From Trogon surrucura (taxonomy: Eukaryota; Chordata; Aves; Trogoniformes; Trogonidae), in the NCBI GenBank assembly GCA_020746105.1, contig CM036618.1, forward strand, positions 112,785,308 through 112,849,307: DNA of 64,000 bases, read 5' to 3'. Every line of letters begins with the position of its first letter. Positions within the stretch are counted from its first letter, which is position 1. Both the position numbers and the translations under genes were made by a program. The notes beneath the pieces are model-generated. The model did not search any database and was not told where the DNA came from. It worked only from the letters and a program-made list of their open reading frames with translations. Shown here piece after piece: positions 1-13,100 of the stretch.

Positions 1-3000
1 AATAAAACTTACCAAAAAAAATCTCCCACACTGCAACTTGTGTCTAGTTTTATGACTGTATATACCTGAGAAGAATCTTGCTCCATCTTCCCTATTCTGT
101 CAAACTCGGTATTTGTAAACAGTGGTAATATGGGTCCTTTGTCTTCTCCACCCTGAACAAACCAACTCTCTCAGCCTCTCTTTGCACATCCATATCCAGG
201 TGGCCTCCACTGGACTTGTTTTGCTGCGTCCATACCTCTCTTGTACTCCTGGTGTAGTTTCACACAAGCTCTTCCCTCAGCCTGCTGACTGCATGCTGGC
301 TGGTGGGCAGCTGGCCTTCTTCAGTATAATACCAACATGTTAATTCAATGGATCTCTTCTTCCATAACAAGGTAGAAGATGCAGAATAATGTGTTCCTAA
401 ACCTCATCTCCAGCCAGTGTTTGCTTCAACCTTCAAGTTCAAAGTTTGGTGTCCTAACAAAGTACTTGTCATTAATTACAGCAGTCATGGGTATCTAATG
501 CAAATGCCTACTTTATCATCTCACAAACATTATGTTCACAAACTCAACAACTTTGTGTCTGAATGTTCTACAGCTTAATCAAAAGTTGTACAGACAAGTG
601 TTTCCTGTTATCAGTCCTGAATTTCTCTTTTTAAGGTAATCATATTTATTTCAATCTTCCGATTTCAATCAATATGATTCTTCAACTGAAGTTAAACATG
701 GCATGATAAAATAATTAGGTATAACACTATTCAAGGCAGTCCCACTAATTCCCTGGACGTGGATCTTAGTTCCCTTAATCTCTGTCATTCATTTTATTAG
801 TGAAGTGCTAGAGAACAGCCACCAGTTACTGCTGTCTGGTCACTTTGTTGTATTTTTCTGCATTAACCATAACATCAGTTACCCGTTAGTGACAGATTAT
901 TACATTCATAGAGGTGCTCTTTACTGTTTGATATTAAGTTACGGGTAGGAATGCACTCCCTTCATCGCTGCAGTTTAATAAGGATTAGATAGTGCTGTAA
1001 CTGCAGAAATAAACCAAAGGAAATGATTTCAAAAAGTATACTTTAGCACAAAACTGCTTTGACACCATGAAGCTGATGAGTCTTCGCACGGTCACTGAAC
1101 CCACAAACTTTGATTTCCTCTCCCCAGACGTTACTATAGATTTCCATTGGCTTGTGCATTGAGGAAGTCAAGACTATATTTTCAATCGATCCCAGCTCTG
1201 TGGTATTTAAATAACAATCTTAAAGTGCATTTTAAAAGACCCTTTGTGGGCCTTGTTGTTTCTGTTCACGTATTTTACCCATTAATTATAAAACACTATG
1301 AAATTCAGTTGGGGGAAAAAGTCAGTTTAAAGGCACTGATGGAAGGGAAACTGAGCATTGTGCAGTCAAAGAGCTTGAAACTGTTGATGTCCCCCAGGAC
1401 AGTTCATTATGTCCATCTCAGAGAAATATTTTGCACTACTTCACTACAGGAAAACGTACCTTGGCACAAAGTCCCCATAACCTCCCAGAGTTCTAGCAAG
1501 TCGTCTCTCTCTTGAAATAACATCCTGACTTCCTACCTTTTTCCTTTAAACCAGCAGAGGTTTTTCCAAGAAAGAGGAAAAAGTCAGCAGTTGTTCATTC
1601 TGTGTCCAATGCATGGTCAGAGTAGAAGTTCAGTGAGGCTTTCAGTGACAGAATCAAGCACTGAATGTGTGCGCATTTCTTGAGCAGCATTCATTTCTGC
1701 TCTCTGAAATAATCACGGGTCGTGTGGCAGAACAAAATTCCGAAATGGTCCACTGACACATCTCAGAAAACACTCATTCAGTACAACCACGTGTTCCATG
1801 CAAACACATCAATACCATCAAACAGTCTGGCTGAAAGGTAGTAAGATAACTCAGAGCTTATTTTTGCCATCTTTCGTTTCAGTCCAAATTTCCCAAAATC
1901 GATTAACACAGATTTTGGGGGGTTTTGGTTCTCATTTTACTTCCACAGTAAGCCCTGCTTTTCAGTAGCCTGTTGCCCTGCCATGTACATATACCTGGAT
2001 TTGGTTTTGCTTTACTCTTAATAAAGGCAAGGTTTCAAATACATTTTCAGGTTTTTTTTTTAATAGGCAGGAAAATCTTCACTCTGGTCAGCTCTAACTA
2101 TGCACATAATGCGGACATTTACGAAGGGTAAAACAGCCTGCAAGGACAATTTAATCTAGTTTACTTGACCAAAGGTTTCACTTTTAGCTTGGCACTCTGT
2201 AAGTGGTCTAGACTTACTCAGAGACTCAGGACACATACCAGACACTCAGAAAAATTACCCTTTTATCAGCAAGGTCAGAACTTGATACTCTAGAGCTACT
2301 AGTAGTTTCTCTTCTTCAAGGTTGTGTGACAGGATATGATTGCCAGTAGGTTCCTAACCGGTGCTGGGTGACAACAGCAGAGTAAAACATTTCCTTAACT
2401 GAAAGCATTTTTTATATTTCCTTTCCCGTGTTTCAGTGTCAGCAACTTAGCAAATTAAAGATTTCACTTACTTTTTTTTTTTCAGCCTGCCCTTCTATCC
2501 AACCCACCACAGGAGGTTCATCTTATCTTTGCATGGTGCTTGTCGCTGAGTCTATCAATGCACAGGAATAAAAATTACTAATGAGTGGCTTGAGGCTTGG
2601 GGCTCCTTTCAGACAGATTTTTGAATTACCTCTCAGCATTCTTTCAAACAGGTAAAACAAAATGCAGCAAGAATAGTAGTAACTCAATGCTACTTTGCAA
2701 CTATTCACTGTCAAGCCTTGCCCTGCTTGCCACAAACAGGATCCTTTTCTTCTGTACCAAGAAAAATTAACAGACTAACCCCACAGGGTGTATAAGAAAG
2801 AACTCAAAATGCAATGGAAAGTTATGCAAAAAGCATCCACACAAACACATTACAAATGGAAAAATAATCAGGAAATTGCTGCTAACGTAGTAGCAGGAAT
2901 ACCATCTTTCAAAAGATGTGGAAGAGGATCAGAACAGAGGTTGCTACAAGAGCTGAGGCTAAACAAAGTCAATATAGCCTTTTGTTTGCAGATTATTGAG

Positions 3001-4079
3001 TGACATAACACCAAGCAAGACCAATAGACCTACAAAATCAGCGCAAGGTTTTTCAGATGCTCTCTTAACCTATTCACAGGTTAAAGTATTTCTTATGGGG
3101 ACTTAGCTATTAGAAATTGCTTGCGTGAGTTGCAATATTATTCTTATTTTAGTAGAGTTGCACATATGAAAATTAATGCGGATACAATGCTTAGGAAATT
3201 TTTATTTTCCAAATCACATAGAAATACTCAGTCTTGCTTCTAGGTCTTGCTTCCACTTATATTAAAAATAGCAGCATTTACACTATGACACCTAGGATTC
3301 CTGAGTATACCTTCATTAAAAAACATATTTTTGCTATCCTAGCCTTGGTAAAATAAGCAAACAAACAACAACAACAAAAACCACCAAATCTTTCATTGCC
3401 ATAATTTGATATTTTTGCTATAGAAGCTTCTTGTGGTCTGCAGAGATACTGCGATTCAGCTCTGTTGTATCTGGAGACCCAACAATTTCAGGATAACTGT
3501 TTGGATGGTTTCACTCCATACTTTCAAATAAACTGAGAAGACCACACTAATGTACCAACTTCCTAGGGAGGCATGGAAAATTTAGATGCTCGAACTAGCT
3601 CCAAAACACATTATTGCTCCATTTTGTCAAGAAGGGGGGTGGAATTACCTATCCAGAACTAGCAGAGGGTGCTGGCACCGTGCAAGAGCTATACTCTGCC
3701 AAGAGCACATTAACAGCAACAGGACATCATTTACAGGGTGGGAGGTGCAGAATGGAGAGGAAAATGAGAGAAAAAATTAGGGCAACGTAACAAAAAAGAC
3801 GAGAACAGGAAGCCACCATTAGCCTGATGTTTTCAACGTGGAGAAAAAACACTTTCATTCAACCTGCAAAAAAACCCCCAAACTTATCAACAACAGCTAA
3901 GCAGTCGTCCCTAACAGAAACACTGAAAATCTCAAGGCCATTCAGAGCTTTCTATTTATCATACTGAGTTTATCTTTCTCCTCTGTGAATGTTTTTTACG
4001 TACGTTCTGAATAAATGCATTGTCAGCCTGACTGTTTTTAACTATAGATTCAATTTACCTTGCTCCTTATCACACAATT
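1..4079. other. Unique AT-rich non-coding DNA
   Basis: No family I recognise. It contains short simple-sequence runs: a T-rich tract near 2472-2483 followed by CAG, and a CAAA/CAA-rich run near 3358-3380. Scattered open frames up to 122 codons (1147-1515 +) lack any recognisable domain. Possible minus-strand exon-like segments occur at 13-65 and 1460-1510; they are discussed as findings only. Confidence 0.6.
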
Positions 4080-4511
4080 AAAGTCTGTTGCCTCCCTGGA
4101 GCTCGGATTAGGGACATTACTAAAAAACTTCCCAGACTGGTGAGTCCCACTGATTATTACCCATTGTTGATTGTCCAGGTTGGCAGTGATGAGATCAATC
4201 ATAGAAGTACTCAGAGAATTAAAAAGGACTTTAAGTTGTTAGGCCAGGTGATCAAAGGATCGGGGGCACAGGTAGTTTTCTCATCTATCCCTTTAGTAGG
4301 TGACAGGAATAGTGAAAGGAAAAGAAAAGTACATGCAGTTAATGCATGGCTCAAAGACTGGTGCCTCCAGCAACGTTTTGGGTATTATGATCACGGGGAC
4401 GTTTATGCAGTACTGGGCATGAGAGATATAGACGGTGTAGAGCTGTCTAAGAGAGGGAGGAGAATACTTGCTGGAGAGTTGGTGGGATTAATAGATAGGG
4501 CTTTAAACTAA
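4080..4511 (+). pseudogene. CR1 ORF1, C-terminal remnant (esterase-like domain)
   Basis: About 144 codons in one open frame down to TAA at 4509-4511; the N-terminal half is lost by 5' truncation, so there is no genuine start codon. This is the downstream part of the SGNH/esterase-like domain found in CR1-like ORF1 proteins. The GDS block is missing. The block III position reads Gly-Ser-Asp-Glu instead of the more usual Gly-Asn-Asp. The block V region keeps Asp (codon 4431-4433) in DGVEL, but the expected catalytic His is Glu (4440-4442). It ends in RALN, like the sister copy's RSLN. In an intact element the ORF1 protein would bind the element's RNA as part of the retrotransposition particle. 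Confidence 0.85.
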
Positions 4512-7397
4512 GTTGGAAGGGGGAAGGGGATAAAACCCGAGTCTCTACACATGAGCCAAGGGGAAGTATCCCAGGGTTAGGCATAAAAGGCACAAGCAAC
4601 TGTAACAGATGCTCCATTAAATCTCTGAAGTGTCTGTATACCAATGCAAGAAGCATGGGGAATAAGCAGGGAGAATTAGAAGTCTATGTGCAGCTGGAGA
4701 ACTATGATCTTATTGCAATTACAGAGACGTGGTGGGACAGCTCACATAACTGGAATGTGGGCCTTGATGGTTATGTTCTTTTTAGGAAAGACAGGTCGAT
4801 GAGGCAAGGTGGGGGAGTTGCTCTGTACGTGAGAGAGCAACTGGAGTGTATTGAGATCCATCCGGGGGCAGATGAGGAGCAAGTAGAGAGTTTATGGGTA
4901 AGAATTAAGGGGCAGGCTAGCTTAGGTGATACTGTGGTGGGTGTCTACTATAGACCACCTGATCAGGAGGAGGAAGTTGATGAGGCCTTTTACAGGCAGA
5001 TGACAGCAGCCTCTCAGTCCCAGGCCCTGGTTCTCATGGGGGATTTCAACTACCCAGATGTTTGCTGGAAGTCCCACACAGCCAGCCATCCTCAGTCCAG
5101 GAGGTTCCTCCAGTGCATCGATGATAACTTTTTGATGCAAATGGTGGATGAGGCCAACCAGGAGAGGAGCGCTGCTGGACCTTGTGTTCACCAACAAGGA
5201 AGGTCTGGTTGAAGCAGTGAAGGTTGAGGGCAATCTTGGCTGCAGCGACCATGAGATAGTGGAGTTCAGGATCCTGTGCGGTAAAAACAGAATAGCAAGC
5301 AGGATCGCAACTCTGGACTTCAGAAGGGCCAACTTTGGCCTCTTCAAGCAATTGCTGGGGGATACCCCTTGGCACAGGGAGCTGCAAGGTAAAGGGGCCC
5401 AAGGGAGTTGGTTGGCATTCAAAGACCACTTCTTCGAGGCTCAGGATCAGTGCATCCCATCAGGTAGGAAATCAAGAAAGAGATCCAGGAGACCTGCTTG
5501 GTTAACCAGGGATCTGCTGGGCAGACTCAGGTGGAAAGGGAGGGTGTTTAAATTGTGGAAGGAAGGGCTGGCCACTTTGGTGGAGTACAGGGCAGCTGTC
5601 AGGGAGTGCAGGGAGGCAATCAGAAAAGCTAAGGCCTCCTTGGAGTTAAAACTTGCAAGGGAGGTCAAAGACAACAGAAAGGGCTTCTTCAAATACATTG
5701 CTGACAAAACAAATACTACAGGCAATGTAGGCCCTCTGTTGAATGAGGTGGGTGTCCTGGAGACAGAGGACAGAAAGAAGGCAGAGTTGCTGAATGCCTT
5801 CTTTGCTTCTGTCTACACTGTTGGAGACCGTCCTCAGGAGCCTCAGTCCCCTGAGGCCCCAGAGGAAGTCATGACAAAGGAGGAGTCTGCCCTGATTGAT
5901 GAGGAGTGGGTTAAGGATCAGTTTGAACACTTGGACATTCATAAATCCATGGGCCCTGATAGGATGCACCCACGGGTGCTGAGGGAGCTGGCGGGAGTCA
6001 TTGCTAGGCCACTCTCCATCATCTTTGGTAAGTCGTGGGTAACAGGTGAGGTGCCTGAAGACTGGAGGAAAGAAAATGTCACTCCAGTCTATAAGAAGGG
6101 CAGGAAGGATGACCCGAGTAACTACAGACCGGTCAGCCTCACCTCCATCCCTGGAAAGGTGATGGAACATCTTATCCTTGACACTGTCTCTAGGCATATC
6201 AAGGATAAGAAGGTTATTAGGAGCAGTCAGCATGGCTTTGCCAAGGGGAAGTCATGTTTGACCAACCTGATAGCCTTTTATGAAGACATAACCAGGTGGA
6301 TGGATGGTGGCCATGCAGTGGACGTGGTCTACCTGGACATCAGCAAGGCCTTTGACACCGTCTCCCACAGCATCCTCATAGGTAAACTGAGGAAGTGTGG
6401 TCTGGATGACCAAGTAGTGAGGTGGGTCGAGAACTGGTTGAAGGGAAGAAGCCAGAGGGTTGTGGTCAATGGGGCAGCGTCTGGCTGGATGCCTGTGTCT
6501 AGTGGGGTCCCTCAGGGGTCAGTGCTTGGGCCGGTGCTGTTTAATATATTCATCAATGATCTGGATGAGGGATTAGAGAATGTTGTCAGCAAGTTTGCTG
6601 ATGATACGAAATTGGGAGGAGTGATTGACACACCAGAAGGCTGTGCTGCCATTCAGAGAGACCTAGACAGGCTGGAGGGCTGGGCGGGGAGAAATCTTGT
6701 GAAGTTCAATAAGGGCAAGTGTAGAGTTTTGCACTTGGGAAAAAATAACCCCATGTGCCAATATAGGTTGGGGACTGCCCTGCTGGAGAGCAGTGCAGGG
6801 GAAAGGGACCTGGGGGTTCTAGTGGACAGCAGGATGGCCATGAGCCAGCAATGTGCCCTCGTGGCCAAGAAGGCCAATGGCATCCTGGGGTGTATTAGAA
6901 GCGGAGTAGCAAGTAGGTCAAGAGAGGTCCTCCTGCCCCTCTACTCTGCCCTGGTGAGGCCACATCTGGAATATTGTGTCCAGTTCTGGGCCCCTCAGTT
7001 CAAGAAGGACAGGGAGCTGCTTGAGAGAGTCCAGCGTAGAGCCACAAAGATGGTGAAGGGAGTGGAGCATCTCCCTTATGAGGAAAGGCTGAAGGAGCTG
7101 GATCTCTTTAGCTTGGAGAAGAGGAGACTGAGGAGTGACCTCATAAATGTTTATAAATATGTCAAGGGGGAATGTCAGGAGGACGGAGCCAGGCTTTTTT
7201 CAGCGGCGTCCACTGACAAGACAAGGGGCAATGGGTGGAAGCTGGAACACAGGAGGTTCCAGAAAAATATGAGGAAAAACTTTTTTACTGTGAGGGTGAC
7301 CGAGCACTGGAACAGGCTGCCCAGGGAGGTTGTGGAATCTCCTTCTCTGGAGACATTCAAAACCCGCCTGGACACGTTCCTGTGCGCTCTACTGTAG
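4512..7397 (+). pseudogene. CR1 ORF2 (endonuclease-reverse transcriptase), one frameshift
   Basis: ORF2 nicks target DNA and copies the element's RNA from the nick. The frame is open straight from ORF1's end. A usable Met lies at 4655, but homology begins upstream (CLYTNARSM). Endonuclease motifs present are TNARSM, ITETWWD, YYRPP, GDFN and CSDHE. The first frame runs to 5212. Comparison with 22438-22450 places one extra base at about 5151-5158, shifting the reading to the frame that is open until TAG at 7395-7397. Downstream, RT motifs are intact: [25 protein letters not shown] and catalytic FADD, followed by the thumb/C-terminal region. Apart from this single insertion I see no other lesion, so the copy is old enough to be dead but not strongly decayed. 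Many antisense open frames here are by-products. Confidence 0.93.
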
Positions 7398-7478
7398 GTG
7401 ATCCTGCTCTGGCAGGGGGGTTGGACTAGATGATCTTTAAGGTCCCTTCCAACCTTTAACATTCTGTGATTCTGTGAT
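7398..7478 (+). other. CR1 3'UTR and terminal 8-bp repeat
   Basis: About 80 bases after the ORF2 stop. It holds the conserved CR1 3' block (GGTTGGACTAGATGATCTTT, then GGTCCCTTCCAACC), which the RT is thought to recognise, and ends in two ATTCTGTG units. The same block in reverse complement marks the 3' ends of the minus-strand copies at 34.0, 35.1, 38.5 and 44.1 kb. Confidence 0.9.
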
Positions 7479-9985
7479 CTTGAGTAGGAGTCCAGAAAAA
7501 AAAAAAAGACCTTTTTGTTCACAGTCTTCAGGGAAGACATGCATAAAATGATGATGTTCTGCTGACAGGTCCTGAAAACCAAGTAACCATATGTACATAC
7601 CAGAGGAGTGGGGCCATTCTAGGCAACACCACGTCAAGAAAGAGAGACACTGGAAGGAGGGAATTTCTTATAATCACAGATTTCCATTCCTTTCTTTCAT
7701 TAGGCAATTCTCCTACATTCAGTACAGAAGATATTGTCCAGACTCCACCTCAATAACTGTACTCAAACATTAAGGTCAGTATATTTATATAATCATTTTA
7801 AATATAGTTGGACCTAGTGGATTCTAGACAAAGTGTCCAGCCTCCACGCAGACCCTGGACTGTTCGCTGGCATTTTTCCATGCTGAATTCCCACAGGTTT
7901 CAGTCCCTGACCATTCAGCTGTGAACTGAGCTATTTATATTGGTCTTCCCCCTAGATATCATTTTACATAAGTAAAATTCCAAGAGGCAAGGTGGGGAAA
8001 AATTACTCATCTCTACCCTTCTTGATTCTCCACTCACCCTGGTGAAATCAGATAAAGCAAGGCCTAAATTTCTTCAAATTAGGATTATTTGCTCAAATGG
8101 AGTAGATTTCTGCATATTGGCAAAATTGGGTATTTATTCTACCAGATTAAAGTAATTTGAATGTATACATGTGTAATACACACACAAGCTACTTAGCTAG
8201 ACAATTTTTCAGCATAAAGTAGTTTGATTATTTTTCTCTTACATTTCCCACTTAGACAAAATGCACCAGTTTTTAAGTTGGTTTATTCCCCTTCTTACAA
8301 CTTCAAACATGAGTGTTTTCCACATATAATATTGCTCAGCGACCTTAGCAGACTTGGTCCTTATCTCCTGCCTTTAAGACAAGTAGAGCAAAAGTAGTCT
8401 CAGGAGACACAGTTGCCAGGGTTAGCTTCTATACTTCTAACACAAATGAGATGGGAAAATAAACTTGAATTAAGCTTTACAACCTTCACTGAGAAAATCT
8501 ATTATATTCCTCGCGCAGCAACAGAACAATAAAGTTGCCAGTGAAAAAAAAAGGATCCAATAATCCCTGTATTAGTTATTTAGTTGTGGCATGTTCAAAC
8601 CTGTCATTATTATACTGCTGTCAAATTAATTTCCAGGGTACTGAGAGTTAATTGTATGTTACTTAAAAAAAAAAACCCAACAATCCAGCTGTACAAATCT
8701 AGTTGATATATAATTTATTTTGCAGCTTAAATTCCCACTGACCTCATTATGACCTTAGGGTTTGACAGGAATACCAAAAAAAGGAATTTCAGTATGCAGA
8801 GAAATCTTTCACCGAAAGGAAGCACAAAGGATGTGATTAGAGGGCTGGAAAAACACACCAAAGCCGATTTGGTAAAGCCTCCCTAAGTTAGTGGTCTGCT
8901 TAGCTTAGGCAGGAATCGGAAGGAAGCCAAGCTTCCCTCTGCAGTCACGATATCTAAACCCATTTACGCAGAATTTGCCATAAAGATATTTTCCTGTGTC
9001 CCAAATGCCTGTCCTATGATTAATAGGAGGAGAGGGCAACCTCAGCTGGCACCTGTGCAGGTGAGTATGTTACCAGCCCAACAGAGGTGACTGCAACTGC
9101 CCTCACCTATAAAGACAATTTACATCCCAAGCAGGGCAAACAAGAAATGTAATGTGCAATGAATCATTTCAGTGGACTGCGGCAAAAAGAAGTACCAGAA
9201 AATACATAGGCCAAAACTGGACAGAAGTCTGCTTACAAAGCTGAATTCTGGAGCTGTATTCTTCTAGTTAAGCATTCAGAACAGATCTGAGAGATAATAT
9301 GAAAAAGATGCTTTGATTTCACCTTCATATTCCATATACACAACACTTCTTTTGATAGAAACTGAGATAAACTGTGAAATTATTTGGAGGGCGAGTTCTT
9401 CTGACCTTTCTGTAGTTATTGTGCAGCAAAAGCTATTCAATTAAACCTATCACACAATATAATATGCTATTAGGAAATTGTTTCAAAACTCCCAGCAGTG
9501 GTAAGAACATGTATGCAAACCAGTGACTCATACAATAAAACGATTTTGCAGTAAGAAATTTGCAAAAAAAATCAGGATGGTATCAGGCTATAAGTACAGC
9601 AAATAAAATAACATTTTACAAGGCATGCTAAGTGGTTTTCCAAAATTGTGCTATTTGTCACATATAGGCAAACTAATAAAAATACTCTGCATGCTTCTCC
9701 CCTCAGATTCATAAAATATTTTTATCAAGATATAAATATGACAGGCACATTCTCTCTTCATTGGTAGTCCATCAGCATACTACTGAGAGGAGACTCATTC
9801 TCAGACCATGTATTTATCTCTGAACCAGCAGTATGAGGAGAAGAATAGCTGCTTAGACTTATACATTATAAAGAAAACTCTAAACCAATCTTAACCAATC
9901 CTTTCTTCCTAGCTTAATGAAGACAACACTCCTCATTAATGAAGACATTAGGAAACACATTTCACATCCTGATTTTTTTCCTAAG

Positions 9986-10119
9986 ATTCTGGTATATCAT
10001 ATTACTACAACCCTTTCTCAGTCACCCTGCTTTCAAAAGATAATCTTTATCAAGTTCGTAGGATATTGTTGCAAGCTCAAACCATTATGCAGTCACAAAT
10101 CAGAGTTCTGCAAGAGAAG
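9986..10119 (+). other. Candidate coding exon (unidentified, coiled-coil-like)
   Basis: A pyrimidine tract (GATTTTTTTCCTAAG) directly precedes 9986, and GTAATAAG follows 10119. Reading after two leading bases gives 44 open codons including NPFSVTLLSKDNLYQ and QAQTIMQSQIRVLQEK, a leucine/glutamine-rich stretch that could form a helix or coiled coil. The phase would be 1 at the start and 0 at the end. A short upstream segment ending at 9060 before GTGAGTATG would supply a compatible phase. I do not recognise the protein. An open stretch of this length is not rare by chance, so this is a prediction only. Confidence 0.22.
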
Positions 10120-13100
10120 GTAATAAGTTATGCTGTCACAGCTGCGTTTTTTAAAAAATGACATTTGCCCCAGAAAACTGGTGGTAGAAACAGCGCACAA
10201 ACATGTTGCCATATCTCTCTACACTGAGAATTCTTCACGCTTCCAAGACTCCCTTTCTCATTCCGTTAAAGCTAATGGGAATAATCTCCCTTCATTTCAA
10301 GAGAATTTAATAGCTAAACTGAATTTAATAGGTAACACTTTTTAAAACAGCTATTTCTTTTTAACAGAAAGTGATCAAAATGTGAAATGAGAGAGAACCT
10401 GTACCAAGAGATCTGCAGAGCTACTGAAGCAGCAGCTCAGAAACTTACCTGCCTCTTTTCGTAACACGGAATTCATGCTAATTTGTCCTGAGCGAGCACC
10501 TGAATGTAAGTTTTTTAGGCTTTACAGACTGGATCAGTGATTTTTATCAGTGAACCATCATGTATTATTAAATTAGTGTTACTTTACTTGACAGCTATAA
10601 CAAGGACTTATTAACATCTAATTTGTAAAGAAATTTCTATTCACTGATATGTCCAATACGAGTAGAAAGTCCCAACTGACAAATTATATACAAAAGGAAG
10701 AGGGAAAGTAATAATATATCACTAGTATTTCGTCTGTAGTTGATTTCATCATTGCGATAACAATGAAAGAAACCTAACATTAAAGATGGGAATGGTAAGG
10801 ACTTGGGAAGGCAAAGATAAAGCCTTCAAAAAGTTTTGTTGGAAAGAGCTACCACATTGGGATGCTCTGCACACCAATGCTGCACAAGTAACACGTGTAA
10901 TGTACAAGGGAACATCACAGTAAGTAGTTTGGAGCACTGCTGGAGTGAAGTTTCTTGTCAGAGTGGTCTTACCTGAAAGGCACAAGGGATGACAGCTGAG
11001 CTACACAACTGAACGCCAGGCAGCAAAAAGCAGAATCCCTTGTAGCGAGCGGGAAGCACAGGTTGCCATGTGGTTTGGCTCAGATGTCACCGAGCCCGCT
11101 GGGCTCAAGGCAAGGTCCCAGCAAAATGGGAGGACTCATTCCCCAGAGATAAAGCCTGCCTTAACAAATGTAAGGGCTCGGGATTACTTCCTCCCATTTT
11201 TCAGACACAGGAACATAAGTAAATATGAGAGAAGAGGCAGAATTTATGTGTCATGGTCAGTTAAAGTGAAAGCTGAAAGTGACGAGTCGAGTAGGAGAAA
11301 TATTGGTCAGGAAAATAAAGCCTTTTGCAGCGATGGTGTCTATATCTACATTAGAAGGTAGATTCAGCCTCTTTTTATTTTTAAGAGAAGATTTTGATTT
11401 CTTACTTGGCAGCATTTGTAGCCTTCCACATCTCTGCTTTTACCACAGCCAAACCTTCACCTAGCTGTGCAGCAAGAATTGTCCTTAACAGAAGCCAGGC
11501 TCACCCTTTTGACTAAATCACAGTCAGTCAACAGCATCAATATAAATATGTAAATAGTGTGCTAATTAAATCTAAAATTTAACCCCACGGAAAGTGAGCA
11601 CATGTTTATGTGTAAAATACTCCCTTTTTCAAGTGTGAGTTTAAATAGTTTTGGTGATATTATTTAGCTGTCCTCAAAAAGTTCTTAACGGCAATGAAAT
11701 GGGACCAGAAAGGCAGAGGAATGGCAGTAAAGAAGCTCCTTCCACTTTGGTGTTGCTCAGGAATAAATTTTTACACCAGACATAAAGCAAGTGGGATAAA
11801 GAAACCCTATCAAATTTTATACTTATTCTGGGTGTATATACAAGACTAAATATAGTGGAAGTCAGTGAATTATGTCTAAAATATTATTTTAATTAGGCCC
11901 TCTTTTCCTAAGGATATAATAGTTATGAACATAAAAAATATCCTTATAGGACTTAGATTTACTTCTCCTCATATTCCAAACAGAGTAATTCCGAATCTTT
12001 GTACAATGCTTCTTGAAAGATGCACAAACTAAAACAAGTTTTCTCTTTTTGCAATCTCTTGTCTCCCAGACACACTGGAGTAACACAAACATACTGGACC
12101 TTGCAGTGGAAAATATTCAAGAGGCTTCTTCTAACAACTGTGCCTTCAGTGTGGCAGGATCTCTTGCATCTGTCCCAAACCTACAATGTCAATTGTTGCT
12201 CCAGGACCTGAGTAAAACAGAATTACCCACAACATATCTACACTGAGAATGCTGGGGTACACAGTCAAGCCAGTTCAGAAACAGACACAAAGATGCCAGT
12301 TTTTAAAAATGCCAGTAGAAGGCATGGCTTATTAGCAGAGTTAGAAAATCCACACAACACTGCACAGCAGCACACTGACAAATCACTTCAGTTGGCACCA
12401 GCACTGCGAATACACACTCATTTTCCTCTTCAATGGAAACATGGGCATTAAATAAAAAAATTTCATCACGTATAAAGCAGGCATGTGTGAACAACTCATT
12501 TCAGCAATTAAGAAAACCCAGGTGGCTCTTGCTTGTTGGTTTAAAAAACACCTTGTCGTTTAGCGGTATAAATCAAGAATAATTGCATTAAAAATTAAAA
12601 AATCAAACCAGTATGAAAAGAGAAGCAGATCTATTTAGAGTTATCTAGAAAACAGAATTTCATTCTCAAGGGAATCTCTGACACTTCAACATTAATTTCA
12701 ATGTCAAAAGAGGAGGCAAGTCAATATATAACACACTGCAGTACAGTAGATAGACCTGACATACTAAGCTCAAACTGCTTGAGTTAAATTGTAGCTCTTC
12801 GCAGAATGCTTTGCTTTGCAATACTGTTAGAAAAAAGAATCTCCATTTAAAATGCTCAGTGTTTTTAAAGCTGAAGAGTGCTTGTTCCAAACTTTTCTAT
12901 CACAAGTCCATTCACAAATCGTTATTAAGAAAAACCTGTAACTGTCAACAGTTCATCTTATTCAGAAAGATTCTTCTATAAGCTTTAAGATTACTGTATA
13001 CCTGTTTTTGTTAATGAACTATCATCTTATTGTTCCACAATGTAATCAGTGAACTGTGTTATAATAGTTCTCGATCTCATCACATGAAACCAATTTATCA

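Larger units (their letters stand above)
4080..7478 (+). mobile_element. CR1 LINE, 5'-truncated, near-complete ORF2
   Basis: Non-LTR retrotransposon of the CR1 family. It starts inside ORF1: similarity to the second large copy begins here and aligns with about 21361. It runs through ORF1's end, the whole ORF2 and a short 3'UTR, and ends in two 8-bp units (ATTCTGTG ATTCTGTG AT) at 7461-7478, the usual CR1 terminus without poly-A. 5' truncation is normal for CR1, because reverse transcription starts at the 3' end and often stops early. The body is clearly GC-richer than its flanks. I could not define a target-site duplication, which CR1 often lacks. It is closely related to, but visibly diverged from, the copy at 20.4-24.8 kb. 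Confidence 0.95.

Noticed and set aside
13-65. 53-base minus-strand exon candidate at the window edge
   Set aside because: Both splice signals look reasonable, but two frames are open and neither agrees in phase with the nearest candidate (1460-1510), and the window ends here.
1147-1515. 122-codon plus-strand open frame
   Set aside because: No domain, no convincing start context, AT-rich composition like its surroundings.
5646-6233. 195-codon open frame on the minus strand
   Set aside because: It lies antisense to the intact RT region of the first CR1 copy and shows no domain; a by-product of GC-rich coding sequence.
11204-11361. Open frame after a strong acceptor-like TTTTTCAG at 11204, about 52 codons
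   Set aside because: Ends in a stop with only a weak GTAGAT donor beside it and no family resemblance; not strong enough to list as an exon.
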